Notes: generated from the sequence alone by a model not told the origin. A stretch of 64,000 nt of DNA from Stieleria marina (GCA_007741555.1 CP036526.1:1054001-1118000), one strand, 5' to 3'. Positions 34,303-44,279 are shown, numbered from the stretch's first letter. Program-made: numbers and translations.

Positions 34303-35421
34303 ATGCGTCGATTCATCGTGCCTCCCCGTCAGCACGTTTTTTACATGCTAGTGACCATCGCGACCGGGTTTGGCATCGGTTGGGACACCGGGGCCGTGTC
34401 AGGACAAGAAGCGGTCGAACAAGAATCAGGTGATCCGGAAACAGCCGCGTCTGTTTCCGAAGAGATTTCGCGAACTGCGGTCGACGGTGAAGGCCGTGTG
34501 GTTGTTTTTAATCGTGACATCGCGCCAATTTTTCGCCGTCATTGCTTGGACTGTCACGGACCCGAAGACAGCAAGGCAGACTTTCGTATCGATGATGTCG
34601 ATTCGGTCTCCTCGTATGTCGAAGCGGGGGATTTGGAATCCAGTGCGATGTATGTCGATTATCTCCTCAGCGAAGACGAAGACATGATGATGCCGCCGCC
34701 TGCCAAGGGGGGCCCGTTGTCGCCGGGCGAGCTGGCGTTGATTCGAGTGTGGATCGAAGAGGGAGCCAATTGGCCGGATGATGCCAATGTGGCTGGCGCT
34801 TCAACAGTTCCCGCACCTGTGATTACGGTGACGCAGGAAAAGACGTTGATCGGGCGAGCCTGGGCGTTTCAAGGCTTCTTTCATCCCGCAACAATCCACT
34901 TTCCGGTAGCGTTGCTGACGTTTGGGGCCATCTTTGTCGTGCTGGGTTGGAAGTGGCCCGCGATCGGTACACAAATTCCTTTGGCGTGTCTGCTGTTCGG
35001 GGCCGTGTCAGCGGTCGGGGCGACGATGATGGGATGGGCATTCGCAACGGAGAAGGGCTATCCAGGATGGACGCATTTTGACATGGACAACGAATTTTTC
35101 TGGCATCGCTGGGGCGGCATGATCGTCACGGTGTTCAGTTTGGTGATGGCGGGCGTGGCACTGCTTGGCATCAAACGTGGTGACAGTTCGCTAGACAAAG
35201 TGTGGAAGATTGGCCTGCTAGTCGCCGCAGGAATGGTCGGCGCGGTAGGACACCAGGGTGGTGAACTGACGTATGGAAAGGACCACTATCCCAAAGCATT
35301 TCGGATTTTGATGGGAACGGACGGCGAAGAAGTCACGGTGGACGATGAGCCCGGCGAACAGGTCAGTCTTCAGCGTGAATCCGCCGCTCCGCAGCCTGCG
35401 TTGGTCCCACAGAATGTGTAG
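34303..35421 (+). CDS. Planctomycete cytochrome C-type domain plus DUF2231-like membrane protein
   Basis: The product of 372 residues has an N-terminal signal or anchor segment. The planctomycete cytochrome domain follows, with NRDIAPIFRRHCLDCHGP (haem-binding CLDCH at 81-85) and the typical SKADFRIDD and DEDMMMPPPAKGGPLS phrases. Several membrane helices from about residue 180 onward begin with the FHPATIHFPVALLTFGAIFVV pattern of DUF2231. A single c-type haem and membrane electron transfer are likely. The ATG has AAGGA about ten bases upstream. Next comes ppk1 after 40 bases, on the same strand. Confidence 0.82.
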   Translation: MRRFIVPPRQHVFYMLVTIATGFGIGWDTGAVSGQEAVEQESGDPETAASVSEEISRTAVDGEGRVVVFNRDIAPIFRRHCLDCHGPEDSKADFRIDDVDSVSSYVEAGDLESSAMYVDYLLSEDEDMMMPPPAKGGPLSPGELALIRVWIEEGANWPDDANVAGASTVPAPVITVTQEKTLIGRAWAFQGFFHPATIHFPVALLTFGAIFVVLGWKWPAIGTQIPLACLLFGAVSAVGATMMGWAFATEKGYPGWTHFDMDNEFFWHRWGGMIVTVFSLVMAGVALLGIKRGDSSLDKVWKIGLLVAAGMVGAVGHQGGELTYGKDHYPKAFRILMGTDGEEVTVDDEPGEQVSLQRESAAPQPALVPQNV

Positions 35422-35461
35422 CTGCGTGGTCGCCGAATTGGTTAAGTGAACGGAATAAGAA

Positions 35462-37663
35462 GTGGCAAAGAAACGCAAAGCGAAATCAAAAAAAGATACT
35501 CTGCTTGATCAACCGCTCCCGGATGATCGGTTTATCAATCGCGAAATCAGTTGGCTTGAATTCAATCAGCGTGTTTTGGAACAGGCTGCTGATGAAAGTC
35601 TGCCATTGCTGGAACGAGCGAAGTTTCTAGCGATCACCAGTTCCAACATGGACGAATTCGTCATGGTCCGCGTCGGTGGTTTGCGAATGCAGTACCAGCG
35701 AAATGCGCAGCAACGTGATCCTGCGGGTCTGACGATCGCCGAACAGTTAAACGCGGTGCTGGGCAAAGCGCAAATGATTGTTAGCCAGCAGTATCGCCTG
35801 GTGCGAGATACGTTGGAGCCAGCACTTGATCAGGAGGGAATTTCGAGAATTGATTTGAACAGTTGTTCGGATCGCTGCACGGTGGCTGCTGAGACGAGAT
35901 TTCGCACTGACATTTCCGCTGTGTTGTCGCCGCAACAAATTTCCGTCGGGCACCCGTTTCCGCTTCTTCAGGGATTGGGTGTTCAGCTGTGCGTGCGTCT
36001 GAAAGCGGATGAAGACACCGAACTGGGCGGAAAACCAGCAGAAGAGGGTGACTTGCCGTGGCAATTCGCGATTGTTCCGCTCGGCCGCGTCTTGGATCGG
36101 ATGGTGCCGATGCCATCGGACGGTGGCTACCGATACGTGCTGTTAGAAGATCTCGTGACGCATTTTGTGTCAGAGTTCTTTCCCAATCGCGAAGTGCTTG
36201 AATGCATCCCGCTGCGGGTTACTCGCAATGCAGACATTGAACTTCGCGAAGATTCCGCGGCCGACTTGCTGGGCGGTATGGAAGAAGTCTTGGAGAGTCG
36301 TCGCTATTCCGGTGCAGTGCGGTTGGAGTACGGTGCCCACGCCAGTGACGAAATGGTCGCATTTCTTTCGGAGTCGCTCGGGCTAACCAATCAACATCTG
36401 TTTGCAATTGATGGCCCCCTGGATCTGACCTATTTGTTTTCGCTCCATGGTCTGGACGGTTTCGAAGCGTTGAAGGATGAAGCTTGGCCGCCACAGCCAA
36501 GTCCTCAGATCGATGCCAGCGAAAAAATGTTTACAACGATCGCGGCTGGTGATGTGATCTTAGTTCATCCATACGAACGATATGATCCTGTCGTCAGGCT
36601 GATCGAAGAGGCGGCGATCGACCCCGACGTGTTGGCGATCAAGCAAGTGCTTTACCGCACGAGCAAGAAAAGCCCGATTGTCGCAGCCCTGAAACGCGCC
36701 GCGGATCGAGGCAAATATGTCACGACGATTGTGGAGCTGAAAGCGCGTTTCGATGAAGCACGCAACATCGAATGGGCTCGCGAAATGGAGCATGCCGGTG
36801 TTCAAGTCATTTACGGCATCCGCGGTCTGAAAACACACGCCAAGGTTTGCATCGTTGTGCGTCGCGAACCGCAAGGCATTGTGCGCTATGTGCATTTTGG
36901 AACTGGTAACTACAACGAAGCAACAGCCAATCTGTACGGTGACATTTCGCTGCTGACATGTGATGACATATTGGGGGCTGATGCGACGACATTTTTCAAT
37001 GCCGTCACGGGCGCCAGTCAGCCTTTGCAGATGCAGCAGTTGATCGCCGCTCCAATTGGACTTCGCAAACGGCTTCTTGATTTGATCGCCGCCGAACGGC
37101 AGCGATGTCTGCAGGGACAAAAAGGACAGATCACCGCTAAGCTAAATGCCTTGGTTGATACGGAGCTGATCGATGCGCTCTATCGAGCCAGCCAAGCCGG
37201 TGTGAAAATTCGACTTAATATTCGAGGTGTTTGTTGCCTGAGACCTGGTGTGGAGGGGCTGAGCGAAAACATCGAAGTCATCTCGATCGTCGATCGTTTC
37301 TTGGAACATGCTCGGATCGTGTTGTTCCATCATGGCGGAGCCGAAGAGCTTTTGATCAGTAGTGCCGATTGGATGCCAAGGAACCTGGATCGTCGCATTG
37401 AATTGCTGGTTCCGATCGTGGAGGAAAAATGCCGTCGCAAATTGATTGCGGTTCTCAATCGATATTTCGACGACACGCACAGTGCGTGGCAGATGCTTCC
37501 CAACGGGAAATACGAACTGGTGCAGGCCGAAGGTGAACCGTTGCGATCACAGTGGGAGCTGTACCAGTGGTTGGCTGAAAAAATGGACGCGGCCCAGCAG
37601 AGTCGGCGAACCACGTTTCAGACTCATGAACCACGCCGAAGCGACGACGAAACCGATCGATAA
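35462..37663 (+). CDS. ppk: Polyphosphate kinase 1
   Basis: The product of 733 residues polymerises the ATP gamma-phosphate into polyphosphate, reversibly. The N-terminus has FINREISWLEFNQRVLEQA and ITSSNMDEFVMVRVGGL. In the catalytic half, HPYERYDPVVRLIEEAA and DPDVLAIKQVLYRTS are followed by YVHFGTGNYNEATANLYGD, with the likely phosphorylated histidine near residue 478. RFLEHARI supplies the second conserved histidine near residue 616. Length is usual. GTG at 35462 starts MAKKRK. It may share a transcript with the cytochrome-domain gene upstream. Confidence 0.95.
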   Translation: MAKKRKAKSKKDTLLDQPLPDDRFINREISWLEFNQRVLEQAADESLPLLERAKFLAITSSNMDEFVMVRVGGLRMQYQRNAQQRDPAGLTIAEQLNAVLGKAQMIVSQQYRLVRDTLEPALDQEGISRIDLNSCSDRCTVAAETRFRTDISAVLSPQQISVGHPFPLLQGLGVQLCVRLKADEDTELGGKPAEEGDLPWQFAIVPLGRVLDRMVPMPSDGGYRYVLLEDLVTHFVSEFFPNREVLECIPLRVTRNADIELREDSAADLLGGMEEVLESRRYSGAVRLEYGAHASDEMVAFLSESLGLTNQHLFAIDGPLDLTYLFSLHGLDGFEALKDEAWPPQPSPQIDASEKMFTTIAAGDVILVHPYERYDPVVRLIEEAAIDPDVLAIKQVLYRTSKKSPIVAALKRAADRGKYVTTIVELKARFDEARNIEWAREMEHAGVQVIYGIRGLKTHAKVCIVVRREPQGIVRYVHFGTGNYNEATANLYGDISLLTCDDILGADATTFFNAVTGASQPLQMQQLIAAPIGLRKRLLDLIAAERQRCLQGQKGQITAKLNALVDTELIDALYRASQAGVKIRLNIRGVCCLRPGVEGLSENIEVISIVDRFLEHARIVLFHHGGAEELLISSADWMPRNLDRRIELLVPIVEEKCRRKLIAVLNRYFDDTHSAWQMLPNGKYELVQAEGEPLRSQWELYQWLAEKMDAAQQSRRTTFQTHEPRRSDDETDR

Positions 37664-38060
37664 AATTCGGTCTGCTGGGCTCGCGGCTTGCCGCAGAATG
37701 GCCAAAAAACCGGCTCGCGTGGTGATTTTTGTTCACCGCACTACCTCTGGTTGTTCGACGAAGGCGTACACTCACTGAAGCTGTGGTGTTTTAGGCTGCC
37801 AATTTCGCTTTTGATTCGCGGGTTTTGGCGGATTCGTGTCACAAGCTGGGGATTTATTTCCCGAAAGATACCGAACAGTCACGAATCCTGCCTTAGACGC
37901 CGTTTCGGCCTCAAAACGAGTTCGATAACATACAGCTTTAATGTTGCAGGCAATGACGGTTGGCCTACATCGCCAACTCTTCCTAGTTTCCGGATTTTGC
38001 ATGAGCTTTTTATCTGGTTTTCGTAACTGCCCCGTAGGGATGGCTTGCGATAGATCTCGA
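37664..38060. other. Intergenic region after ppk
   Basis: These 397 bases separate ppk from an exported-protein gene. The downstream frame is open back to 37941, but that part has no signal peptide or protein-like pattern. No repeat, RNA gene or clear terminator was recognised. Confidence 0.4.
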
Positions 38061-39989
38061 ATGTCTTTCACCATTTGCTTGCTGCAAACGTTTGTTTTCG
38101 TGCTTGCATCGGTCGCCGTTGGGACTGCTAACGCGCAGCCCGCAGTGGCCACGGCGTACATGCCTGCGACTGACATTCTGCCACAGAACACGGCAGGCTT
38201 TGTTCGCATTCCCAATGTGCCCGAGTTTCGAGCTTCGTGGCGCAAGCTGCACCTTGGTCAACTAATTGATGATCCATCGATGAAAGACTTCATTGATGCG
38301 CAGCGGGCTAGAGCCACTAATTATCTGGAGTCCACCGATCACAAGATTGGAATTCGTCCCAAAGATTTGGTTGACGTCGTCACGGGTGAAATTTCGCTGG
38401 CGTGGATTCCGTTTGAAAACGACAAGTTGCGTCCTTATTCGATTTGCATCATCGCCGACGTACGCGGCAAGCAGGCTGAAAGCCAAGCTGCCATGGACCA
38501 GATCGATCAGGATTTGAAAAGGGGTGGCGCTACGCGAAACGATGTCACGTATCGCGACCAGACGATTCGCGTTTATTCGACGAAACCCAAACCAGGCCAA
38601 TTGAAAGTCAACCAAGTTGCGGTCGCGATCAGCGACTCTCGCGTGATCGCGTCAGACCGTGACACGGTGGTGCAAGACTTGCTGGATGCAATCTCAGGCA
38701 CACCCAAGGGCGAACCGCTCAGTCGTTTTTCGGATTTCAAAACAGTGATGAGCCAGTCAGATGCGTCACTTGAATTGACCGCAGAAGACAACGGCAAATT
38801 GTGTTTGGAATGGTTCGCACACCCATTTCAAATGGGACGTATTTTGCGAGAAGTGTTTGAAGTGGATCGCGGCAATCAAGTTGACATCCTGAAACTGCTA
38901 GAAGGACAAGGATTCAACGCTGTTCGTGCGCTGGGCGGAAAAGCCACGTTTGCGGGCGAGAGATTCGATGTTTTGCATCGCGGATTTGTGTTGGCGACGC
39001 GTCCATTTAAGAATGCCGCGGTCATGCTGGAGCTAATCAATCAGCCCTACGAAGCGATTCCGGACTGGATTCACAATGAAGTCGGAAGCTTTAATCGGAT
39101 CAACTGGAACATCGAAAATGGTTTTTGGGCGTCTGAGTCGCTGATCAACGAAGCTCTCGGCGACGAAATTTTTCGCGACATGGTCGAAGGTATTCGTGAC
39201 GACGAAGCAGGGCCTCAGATCGATCTCGAGAAGAACTTTCTACCCAATTTGGATGACACGATTATCTTGATCGCTGACAACACCGTTCCCGCAGACGTCG
39301 ATTCCGAGCGAATGCTGGTGGCGGTGGAACTGAAGAACGCGCAAGCGATCAAAGACGTGATTCGCAAAGCCATGGAAGTCGAGCCTGACGCGACCAAAAT
39401 CGATGCGTTGCCTGGTGTCGATATTTGGCGAGTCCAACGTGGCGAAGGCGAAGATGATTTGGAAGCGGAATTGGAGGCTCTTGGTTTCGATGACGAAGAG
39501 GGAGCGGGCGAGAATCAAAAGCCGCTGCTGGATCACTGGGCGATTGCCGTTGTCGACAAAGGTCCCGGTTCACCGTCGGCCTACTTGATGTTCTCCAGCC
39601 ATCCTGAGTTTTTGATTCAGTCAGCAAAACGAATTCAAGCGGGGGCCAAAGACGGTTTGGCGTCACTGGATCCTGCCAAGAAGGTCGTCGAAGCGATCGG
39701 AGATCTAGGAGCAAAGAACGTCGCGATGGATCGATTGGCACGACTGAAAATGTCGATGCGAGCCAAGTACGAATTGTTGCGAAAAGGACAGCTCAAAGAC
39801 AGCGATTCGGTGTTATCGACGATTCTGAGGCGAGCCATGGAAGATGAGGAGGGTGGCCAGCCCGATCCTTTGAATGCCAGGAAATTGCCGCCAATCGAAA
39901 AGATTGAAAAGCACTTGACCGATGGCGGCGCGTTTACCGAGGAAACCGAGGAAGGCTGGTCGTTGACCGGGTTTTTCCTGCGTAAGTAG
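38061..39989 (+). CDS. Large exported protein of unknown function
   Basis: The product of 642 residues starts with a signal peptide (SFTICLLQTFVFVLASVAVGTANAQ). The rest resembles planctomycete proteins with an early PATDILPQNTAGFVRIPNVPEF phrase and alternating alpha/beta segments (LVDVVTGEISLAWIPF, YSICIIADVRGK). An acidic stretch near residue 475 (EGEDDLEAELEALGFDDEEGAGE) precedes the conserved-looking HWAIAVVDKGPGSPSAYLMF. No catalytic motif was recognised. ATG at 38061 places the signal peptide first; the frame is open 40 codons further upstream. The protein is probably periplasmic or envelope-bound. Confidence 0.55.
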   Translation: MSFTICLLQTFVFVLASVAVGTANAQPAVATAYMPATDILPQNTAGFVRIPNVPEFRASWRKLHLGQLIDDPSMKDFIDAQRARATNYLESTDHKIGIRPKDLVDVVTGEISLAWIPFENDKLRPYSICIIADVRGKQAESQAAMDQIDQDLKRGGATRNDVTYRDQTIRVYSTKPKPGQLKVNQVAVAISDSRVIASDRDTVVQDLLDAISGTPKGEPLSRFSDFKTVMSQSDASLELTAEDNGKLCLEWFAHPFQMGRILREVFEVDRGNQVDILKLLEGQGFNAVRALGGKATFAGERFDVLHRGFVLATRPFKNAAVMLELINQPYEAIPDWIHNEVGSFNRINWNIENGFWASESLINEALGDEIFRDMVEGIRDDEAGPQIDLEKNFLPNLDDTIILIADNTVPADVDSERMLVAVELKNAQAIKDVIRKAMEVEPDATKIDALPGVDIWRVQRGEGEDDLEAELEALGFDDEEGAGENQKPLLDHWAIAVVDKGPGSPSAYLMFSSHPEFLIQSAKRIQAGAKDGLASLDPAKKVVEAIGDLGAKNVAMDRLARLKMSMRAKYELLRKGQLKDSDSVLSTILRRAMEDEEGGQPDPLNARKLPPIEKIEKHLTDGGAFTEETEEGWSLTGFFLRK

Positions 39990-40086
39990 CCGCGACGCCA
40001 AAGAACTTGTTTTCGATCCGTACCGCCATCTCGCCCAGCGAGATGGGGAGCGAAGAAGTTTTATTGGCCAACTGCCTTACAGGGCC

Positions 40087-40120
40087 CAGCCGAGTTGCAG
40101 AGCCAGCCGAGTTGCAGAGC
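40087..40120. repeat. Two tandem 17-base direct repeats
   Basis: CAGCCGAGTTGCAGAGC occurs at 40087-40103 and again at 40104-40120, in the gap between convergent genes. A short hairpin CTCGCCCAGCGAG lies just upstream near 40030. Confidence 0.8.
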
Positions 40121-40172
40121 CCAGCTGTTGTCACGCTGCCCGCTCTTTGTGAACTAGGCTGCTTTCGGCTGG

Positions 40173-41168
40173 CTACTTTCCAAGTGCTTGCTTGAGAGCG
40201 TCGATAACGACAGGCAGCACACGTCCGCGGACTTCGTCCAGTGTGCCTTCTTGAAATGCACCCGCGGCGGCCTTGTGTCCGCCACCGTTGAACTGACGAG
40301 CGATTTCGTTGCAGTCCAATCCGCAGCGGCTTCGGAAGCTAAGTTTGAACCCGCCGCGAACTTGTCCCACAAAGATCACGGCGGCTTGGGTGTTTTCTAC
40401 GGCCAAGGTCAGATTGATCGAATCTTCGGTGTCATTGGGCAAGGCTCCCATTTTCTCGAAGTCTTGTTTTTCGACGTACGTGTGCATCAACGTTCCGTCG
40501 ACTTCGGACTGGGTCCGAGAGAGGATCAGCCCACGCAGTTTTAACCGGGCCAACGTGTCGCGTTCGTACAGATCGCCGTAGATCTCGCTGGGGACTGCGC
40601 CCGCTTCCATCAGCCTTGCGATAATACGGTAGGTCTCCGGCGTGACACTTCCAAAACGAAACCATCCCGTGTCCGTCGCTATCGCTGCAAAAACGGGGTA
40701 CGCCAAGCTGCGCGTCAGTGGGACGTTGAATGCGTCGGCTGCTTGAACAACCAGTGTGCCGGTCGCTTCGGCTTGATAATCCTTGTACATCGTCGCACCC
40801 AGTTGGTCTTCGCCAACGTGGTGGTCCAAAACCATTTTGTCGCAGCTTGCCGCTCGGATCACGTCGCCCATGTCACCCAGTTGCGCCCAGGCGCTGGTGT
40901 CCAAAATCATGATGCAATCACAGGAAATATCTTCCGCTTCGACGTCGTCACCTAGGACTTCGATATTGGCGGCAGGATCCAAAAACTGCAGGGCCGGCGG
41001 CGTGCGATGAGCGTTGATGATTCGCACGTCTTTGCCGATCGTCCGTAGCACTTCAGCCATGCCTAATTCACTACCCAGTGCATCGCAGTCCGGGCGAATG
41101 TGGCTAACCAATACAAATGATTGGTAGTGGCTGATTTGGTTGACGAAGGCTTTCCAGTTGACGCTCAT
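40173..41168 (-). CDS. nrnA: DHH-family bifunctional oligoribonuclease / pAp phosphatase
   Basis: The product of 331 residues is an NrnA-type DHH phosphoesterase that degrades nanoRNAs and 3'-phosphoadenosine 5'-phosphate. Metal motifs are visible: SHIRPDCDALGS at 22-33, ILDTSAW near residue 90, LDHHVG near residue 115 and the C-terminal GGGHKAAAG of the DHHA1 domain. Length fits the family. It is the last gene of the minus-strand run larB-nnrD-ribF-nrnA, starting four bases after the ribF stop. The grouping suggests nucleotide-cofactor housekeeping. Confidence 0.9.
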   Translation of the reverse strand: MSVNWKAFVNQISHYQSFVLVSHIRPDCDALGSELGMAEVLRTIGKDVRIINAHRTPPALQFLDPAANIEVLGDDVEAEDISCDCIMILDTSAWAQLGDMGDVIRAASCDKMVLDHHVGEDQLGATMYKDYQAEATGTLVVQAADAFNVPLTRSLAYPVFAAIATDTGWFRFGSVTPETYRIIARLMEAGAVPSEIYGDLYERDTLARLKLRGLILSRTQSEVDGTLMHTYVEKQDFEKMGALPNDTEDSINLTLAVENTQAAVIFVGQVRGGFKLSFRSRCGLDCNEIARQFNGGGHKAAAGAFQEGTLDEVRGRVLPVVIDALKQALGK

Positions 41169-41172
41169 GCGT

Positions 41173-42171
41173 TCAAGTTCCTGAGTTGCCCGCGCTAGCA
41201 GCTGCGCGGTGAAGTGTTAGTTGATCGCGTATCGTAGTCACATCTCGCTTTAATTGCGCGGTCAGGTGTTCGGCTGAATCGAACTTAACGACGTCGCGTA
41301 CAAAACTGACAAAGCTGACAACCAATTGCGTTTGGTAGAGGTCGCCGTGAAAATCGAGGACATGGACTTCGATTTTGCTGGACGAATCTCCAAACGTTGG
41401 ATTCGGGCCAATGTGGATCGCCGCGTCGTAGTCCTTGCCGTCAATCGTCACCATCCCGCCATACACGCCGTGACCGGGGATGACGACGTCAACATCGGCC
41501 AGATTGGCGGTGGGGAATCCTATCGTCCGTCCGCGTTGTTGCCCGGTGACCACCTGCCCACGGATGCAATAAGAGGTGCCTAAAAACTGATTGGCCTGGT
41601 CGATGCTGCCGTTCTGCAACAAGTTGCGAATCCGCGTGCTGCTGATCAGTTGATCGTCGCTAAGGGTCGGTTGGGCGATCGTGAAACGGATTTGGTTCTG
41701 TTGGCACAGTGCGGCAAGCGTGTCGACGTTTCCTGTTCGCCCGCGTCCAAAGAAAAAATTAGGTCCTTCGACGATCGCTTTCGCTTGCAGTTGTTCGACG
41801 ATCAGTGACTGAAAAAAAGCTTCAGCCGAAAGACTCAAAAACTCCGCGGTCGTTTCGACAACCAGCAGGAAATCGATGTCAACTTGGCCCATCAATTCGC
41901 CGCGACGTTCAACCCAAGTCAAACGTTCGGGAGCCAATTCGGGGCGTAGGATGGCAGTTGGGTGCGGATCGAAAATAACGGCGATCGTCGGGGCGCCGAT
42001 GTGTTTGGCTTGCTGCGTCACTTCGCCTAGCAACGCGCGGTGGCCCCTGTGAACTCCGTCAAAGTTTCCGATGCTGACCACGCCACCTGTCAAATCAGAA
42101 TCCAGTGACTCGCCAGCCAGATCGTCCGCGGAGGATTTGGATAGCTGGGAGAAATGAACGATCTTGGTCAC
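41173..42171 (-). CDS. ribF: Bifunctional riboflavin kinase / FAD synthetase
   Basis: The product of 332 residues makes FMN and then FAD from riboflavin. The N-terminal adenylyltransferase domain has GNFDGVHRGH at 35-44, where the HxGH nucleotidyltransferase motif is the HRGH part, and a STRIRNLL segment near residue 175. The C-terminal kinase has GRTIGFPTANL near residue 220 and GGMVTIDG, followed by EVHVLDFHGDLY. The start is GTG at 42171. The nrnA gene follows after four bases, so translation is probably coupled. Confidence 0.93.
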   Translation of the reverse strand: MTKIVHFSQLSKSSADDLAGESLDSDLTGGVVSIGNFDGVHRGHRALLGEVTQQAKHIGAPTIAVIFDPHPTAILRPELAPERLTWVERRGELMGQVDIDFLLVVETTAEFLSLSAEAFFQSLIVEQLQAKAIVEGPNFFFGRGRTGNVDTLAALCQQNQIRFTIAQPTLSDDQLISSTRIRNLLQNGSIDQANQFLGTSYCIRGQVVTGQQRGRTIGFPTANLADVDVVIPGHGVYGGMVTIDGKDYDAAIHIGPNPTFGDSSSKIEVHVLDFHGDLYQTQLVVSFVSFVRDVVKFDSAEHLTAQLKRDVTTIRDQLTLHRAAASAGNSGT

Positions 42172-42264
42172 GGATCAATAACTGGGCAGAGCAGGGCAGG
42201 GCAGTCAGCGGGAGCCCGCGATTATGAACCAGATTACCGCCGGGTCGTAGGTGGCAGCGAAATG

Positions 42265-43155
42265 CTATTCCAGAGCGGTTGGACTTGAGGGCTCTGCGCC
42301 ACCATCGGCAATCGCTTTTGCGGTCGCGGCGCCCACCGATTCGAGCAGCTCCACGCAGGTCAATCCGGGCTGCGAATGTTTGCGCGCGGCCAAGTCACCC
42401 GCCAAACCATGAATCCAGACGCCTAAGCGGGCCGCATTCCAAGTCGACAATCCTTGACCCAGCAGGGAGGTGATGATTCCAGTCAGCACGTCTCCGCTCC
42501 CCGCGGTCGCCATGCCCGGATTTCCGGTCGTGTTGACCCATTTGTCCTGGGGGGAAACCACAACGCTAGGGCCTCCTTTGACGACAATGATCGCGCCTGT
42601 TTGCTGTGCAAGCTTTTGCGAGGCAGCGATTTGACTTGCTCGTGACTTTCGACTGACACCGGTGATTCGCTCAAGTTCGCCCGGGTGAGGTGTCAGCACA
42701 ATGTCGCCAGTGAGGCGTTTGGTCAAATTTGAACGCGACAAAATATTCAGGGCATCAGCGTCGAACACTCGCGGAACGTGCGACATCGAAACCAAGTGTT
42801 CGACGATTGCGACGGAACCCTTTTGCGTCGTGATTCCCGGGCCACAGCCCAAGGCCGATACGTCCTGAACGGCGTCGATGACTTCGGCGGAGGCCGCGAC
42901 TGCAAAATGTCCGTCTTCGTCGCTGGCAGGGATCGTCATTACACCCGGATGAAAACTCGCGACGGTCTCCAAGCAGACGCTAGGAACCATGGCCGTTACC
43001 AATCCGGATCCTGTCTTCAGTGCTGCGATTGATGATAAAGCAATGGAGCCACTCATTCCTCGCGAACCGCCGATTAACAAAACACGTCCGAAGTTGCCTT
43101 TGTGCGCATCGGTTTGTCGGTGAGTCAGTCGCAGCGGCGGTGTGTTCATTGACAT
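42265..43155 (-). CDS. nnrD: ADP-dependent (S)-NAD(P)H-hydrate dehydratase
   Basis: The product of 296 residues repairs hydrated NADH and NADPH. It is the YjeF C-terminal ribokinase-like domain alone: GNFGRVLLIGGSRGMSGS near the start, DADALNILS near residue 145, LTPHPGELERI near residue 160 and GNPGMATAGSGDVLTGI near residue 220. The epimerase half (YjeF_N), often fused, is missing here and must be encoded elsewhere. It starts 13 bases after the larB stop and is likely co-transcribed with it. Confidence 0.9.
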   Translation of the reverse strand: MSMNTPPLRLTHRQTDAHKGNFGRVLLIGGSRGMSGSIALSSIAALKTGSGLVTAMVPSVCLETVASFHPGVMTIPASDEDGHFAVAASAEVIDAVQDVSALGCGPGITTQKGSVAIVEHLVSMSHVPRVFDADALNILSRSNLTKRLTGDIVLTPHPGELERITGVSRKSRASQIAASQKLAQQTGAIIVVKGGPSVVVSPQDKWVNTTGNPGMATAGSGDVLTGIITSLLGQGLSTWNAARLGVWIHGLAGDLAARKHSQPGLTCVELLESVGAATAKAIADGGAEPSSPTALE

Positions 43156-43168
43156 GCGTGCTGATTGG

Positions 43169-44059
43169 CTAAGTGGTTTTTGAACTTTGAACCCGGCGAA
43201 TTTGATCGATCACCAACCCAGCTAAGTATCCGGCTTTGAATCCAGCGTCGATATTGACCACCGCGACACCTGCCGCACAGCTGCTGAGCATCCCTAGCAG
43301 TGGTGTCAGTCCGCCCAAAGTCGCACCGTAACCGACGCTGGTGGGCACTGCAAAAATGGGTACCGACAAATGCCCCGACACGACCGACGGCAGGGCGCCT
43401 TCCATTCCCGCGACCACGATCACCGCAGCAGCTTTTTGTAATTTGGGAACCGCGGACAATAGCCTCTGGGGACCAGCGACTCCAATGTCGTCGTAGCTAG
43501 CGAAATCGATTCCCATCCATGCCAGCGTCTCGGTGGCTTCGGCAGCCACCGGTGCATCGGTGCTGCCTGCGGTGACAACGGCAACGTGCGGGGCTGACGA
43601 TGACAGCGGATCGATCGTCGCATCGTGGGTTACCGAACGAGCAGAAAGCCGTAGTGTTTTGGCGACCGAATTGTGATGGGAGTGTTCAAATTCTGTCTGC
43701 AGCTGGATCGCCGCCTTTTCATCGATGCGCGTGACCAAGACATTCTGTCCTGCTGCGATCTGAACGCTGGCAATTCGGTGGATCAATTCGGCAGGTTTGC
43801 CTTCGCCATAGATGACTTCGCCAAATCCGCAACGGCTCTGGCGGCCCAGGTCGACTGTGGCCCCTTCGATGGCGGCTTGATCGTCCGGGGAAGCGGTAAT
43901 CGCGGCCAGCACTTCGGCGACCGACGATTCGCCGGCGGCGAGGCGAGTGAGCCACTGGGCCAGCTGGCTGTGCTGCCCGGTCGACTGGCTAGGCTGCCCG
44001 GGAGCAGAATCCGCTTTGTCCGGGGCGCTATTTAATGGGGTAGGGGAGGGCGTTGACAT
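43169..44059 (-). CDS. larB: LarB: pyridinium-3,5-biscarboxylic acid mononucleotide synthase
   Basis: The product of 296 residues matches LarB, which carboxylates and hydrolyses nicotinic acid adenine dinucleotide in nickel-pincer cofactor synthesis. Diagnostic parts are the RQSRCGFGEVIYGEGK segment, VAVVTAGSTDAPVAAEA, and VAGMEGALPSVVSGHLSVPIFAVPTSVGYG. The PurE-like C-terminal domain is clear. The first 40 or so residues are a Ser/Pro/Gln-rich tail not conserved in the family. ATG 44059 was chosen; the frame is open to 44137. No larC or larE is visible in this window. Confidence 0.88.
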   Translation of the reverse strand: MSTPSPTPLNSAPDKADSAPGQPSQSTGQHSQLAQWLTRLAAGESSVAEVLAAITASPDDQAAIEGATVDLGRQSRCGFGEVIYGEGKPAELIHRIASVQIAAGQNVLVTRIDEKAAIQLQTEFEHSHHNSVAKTLRLSARSVTHDATIDPLSSSAPHVAVVTAGSTDAPVAAEATETLAWMGIDFASYDDIGVAGPQRLLSAVPKLQKAAAVIVVAGMEGALPSVVSGHLSVPIFAVPTSVGYGATLGGLTPLLGMLSSCAAGVAVVNIDAGFKAGYLAGLVIDQIRRVQSSKTT

Positions 44060-44279
44060 CAAAGTAGCGGGTAGCAACGTTGGGAAACGGACGATTTGGT
44101 GTGATGGGCGGTTGCAGTCAGCGAGAATCAAATTCAAATACTTGATTGACGGCCGCGAATAAAGATTGCGGGCCGGGTTGCCGAAAAGGTCTGCCCAGTC
44201 ATCTTAGCAGTTTCGCGGCGCATCCAGACAGATTCTCGGGCTTTGGCCTGACCCCACCAACCTAGCGGACTCCTTCGAC

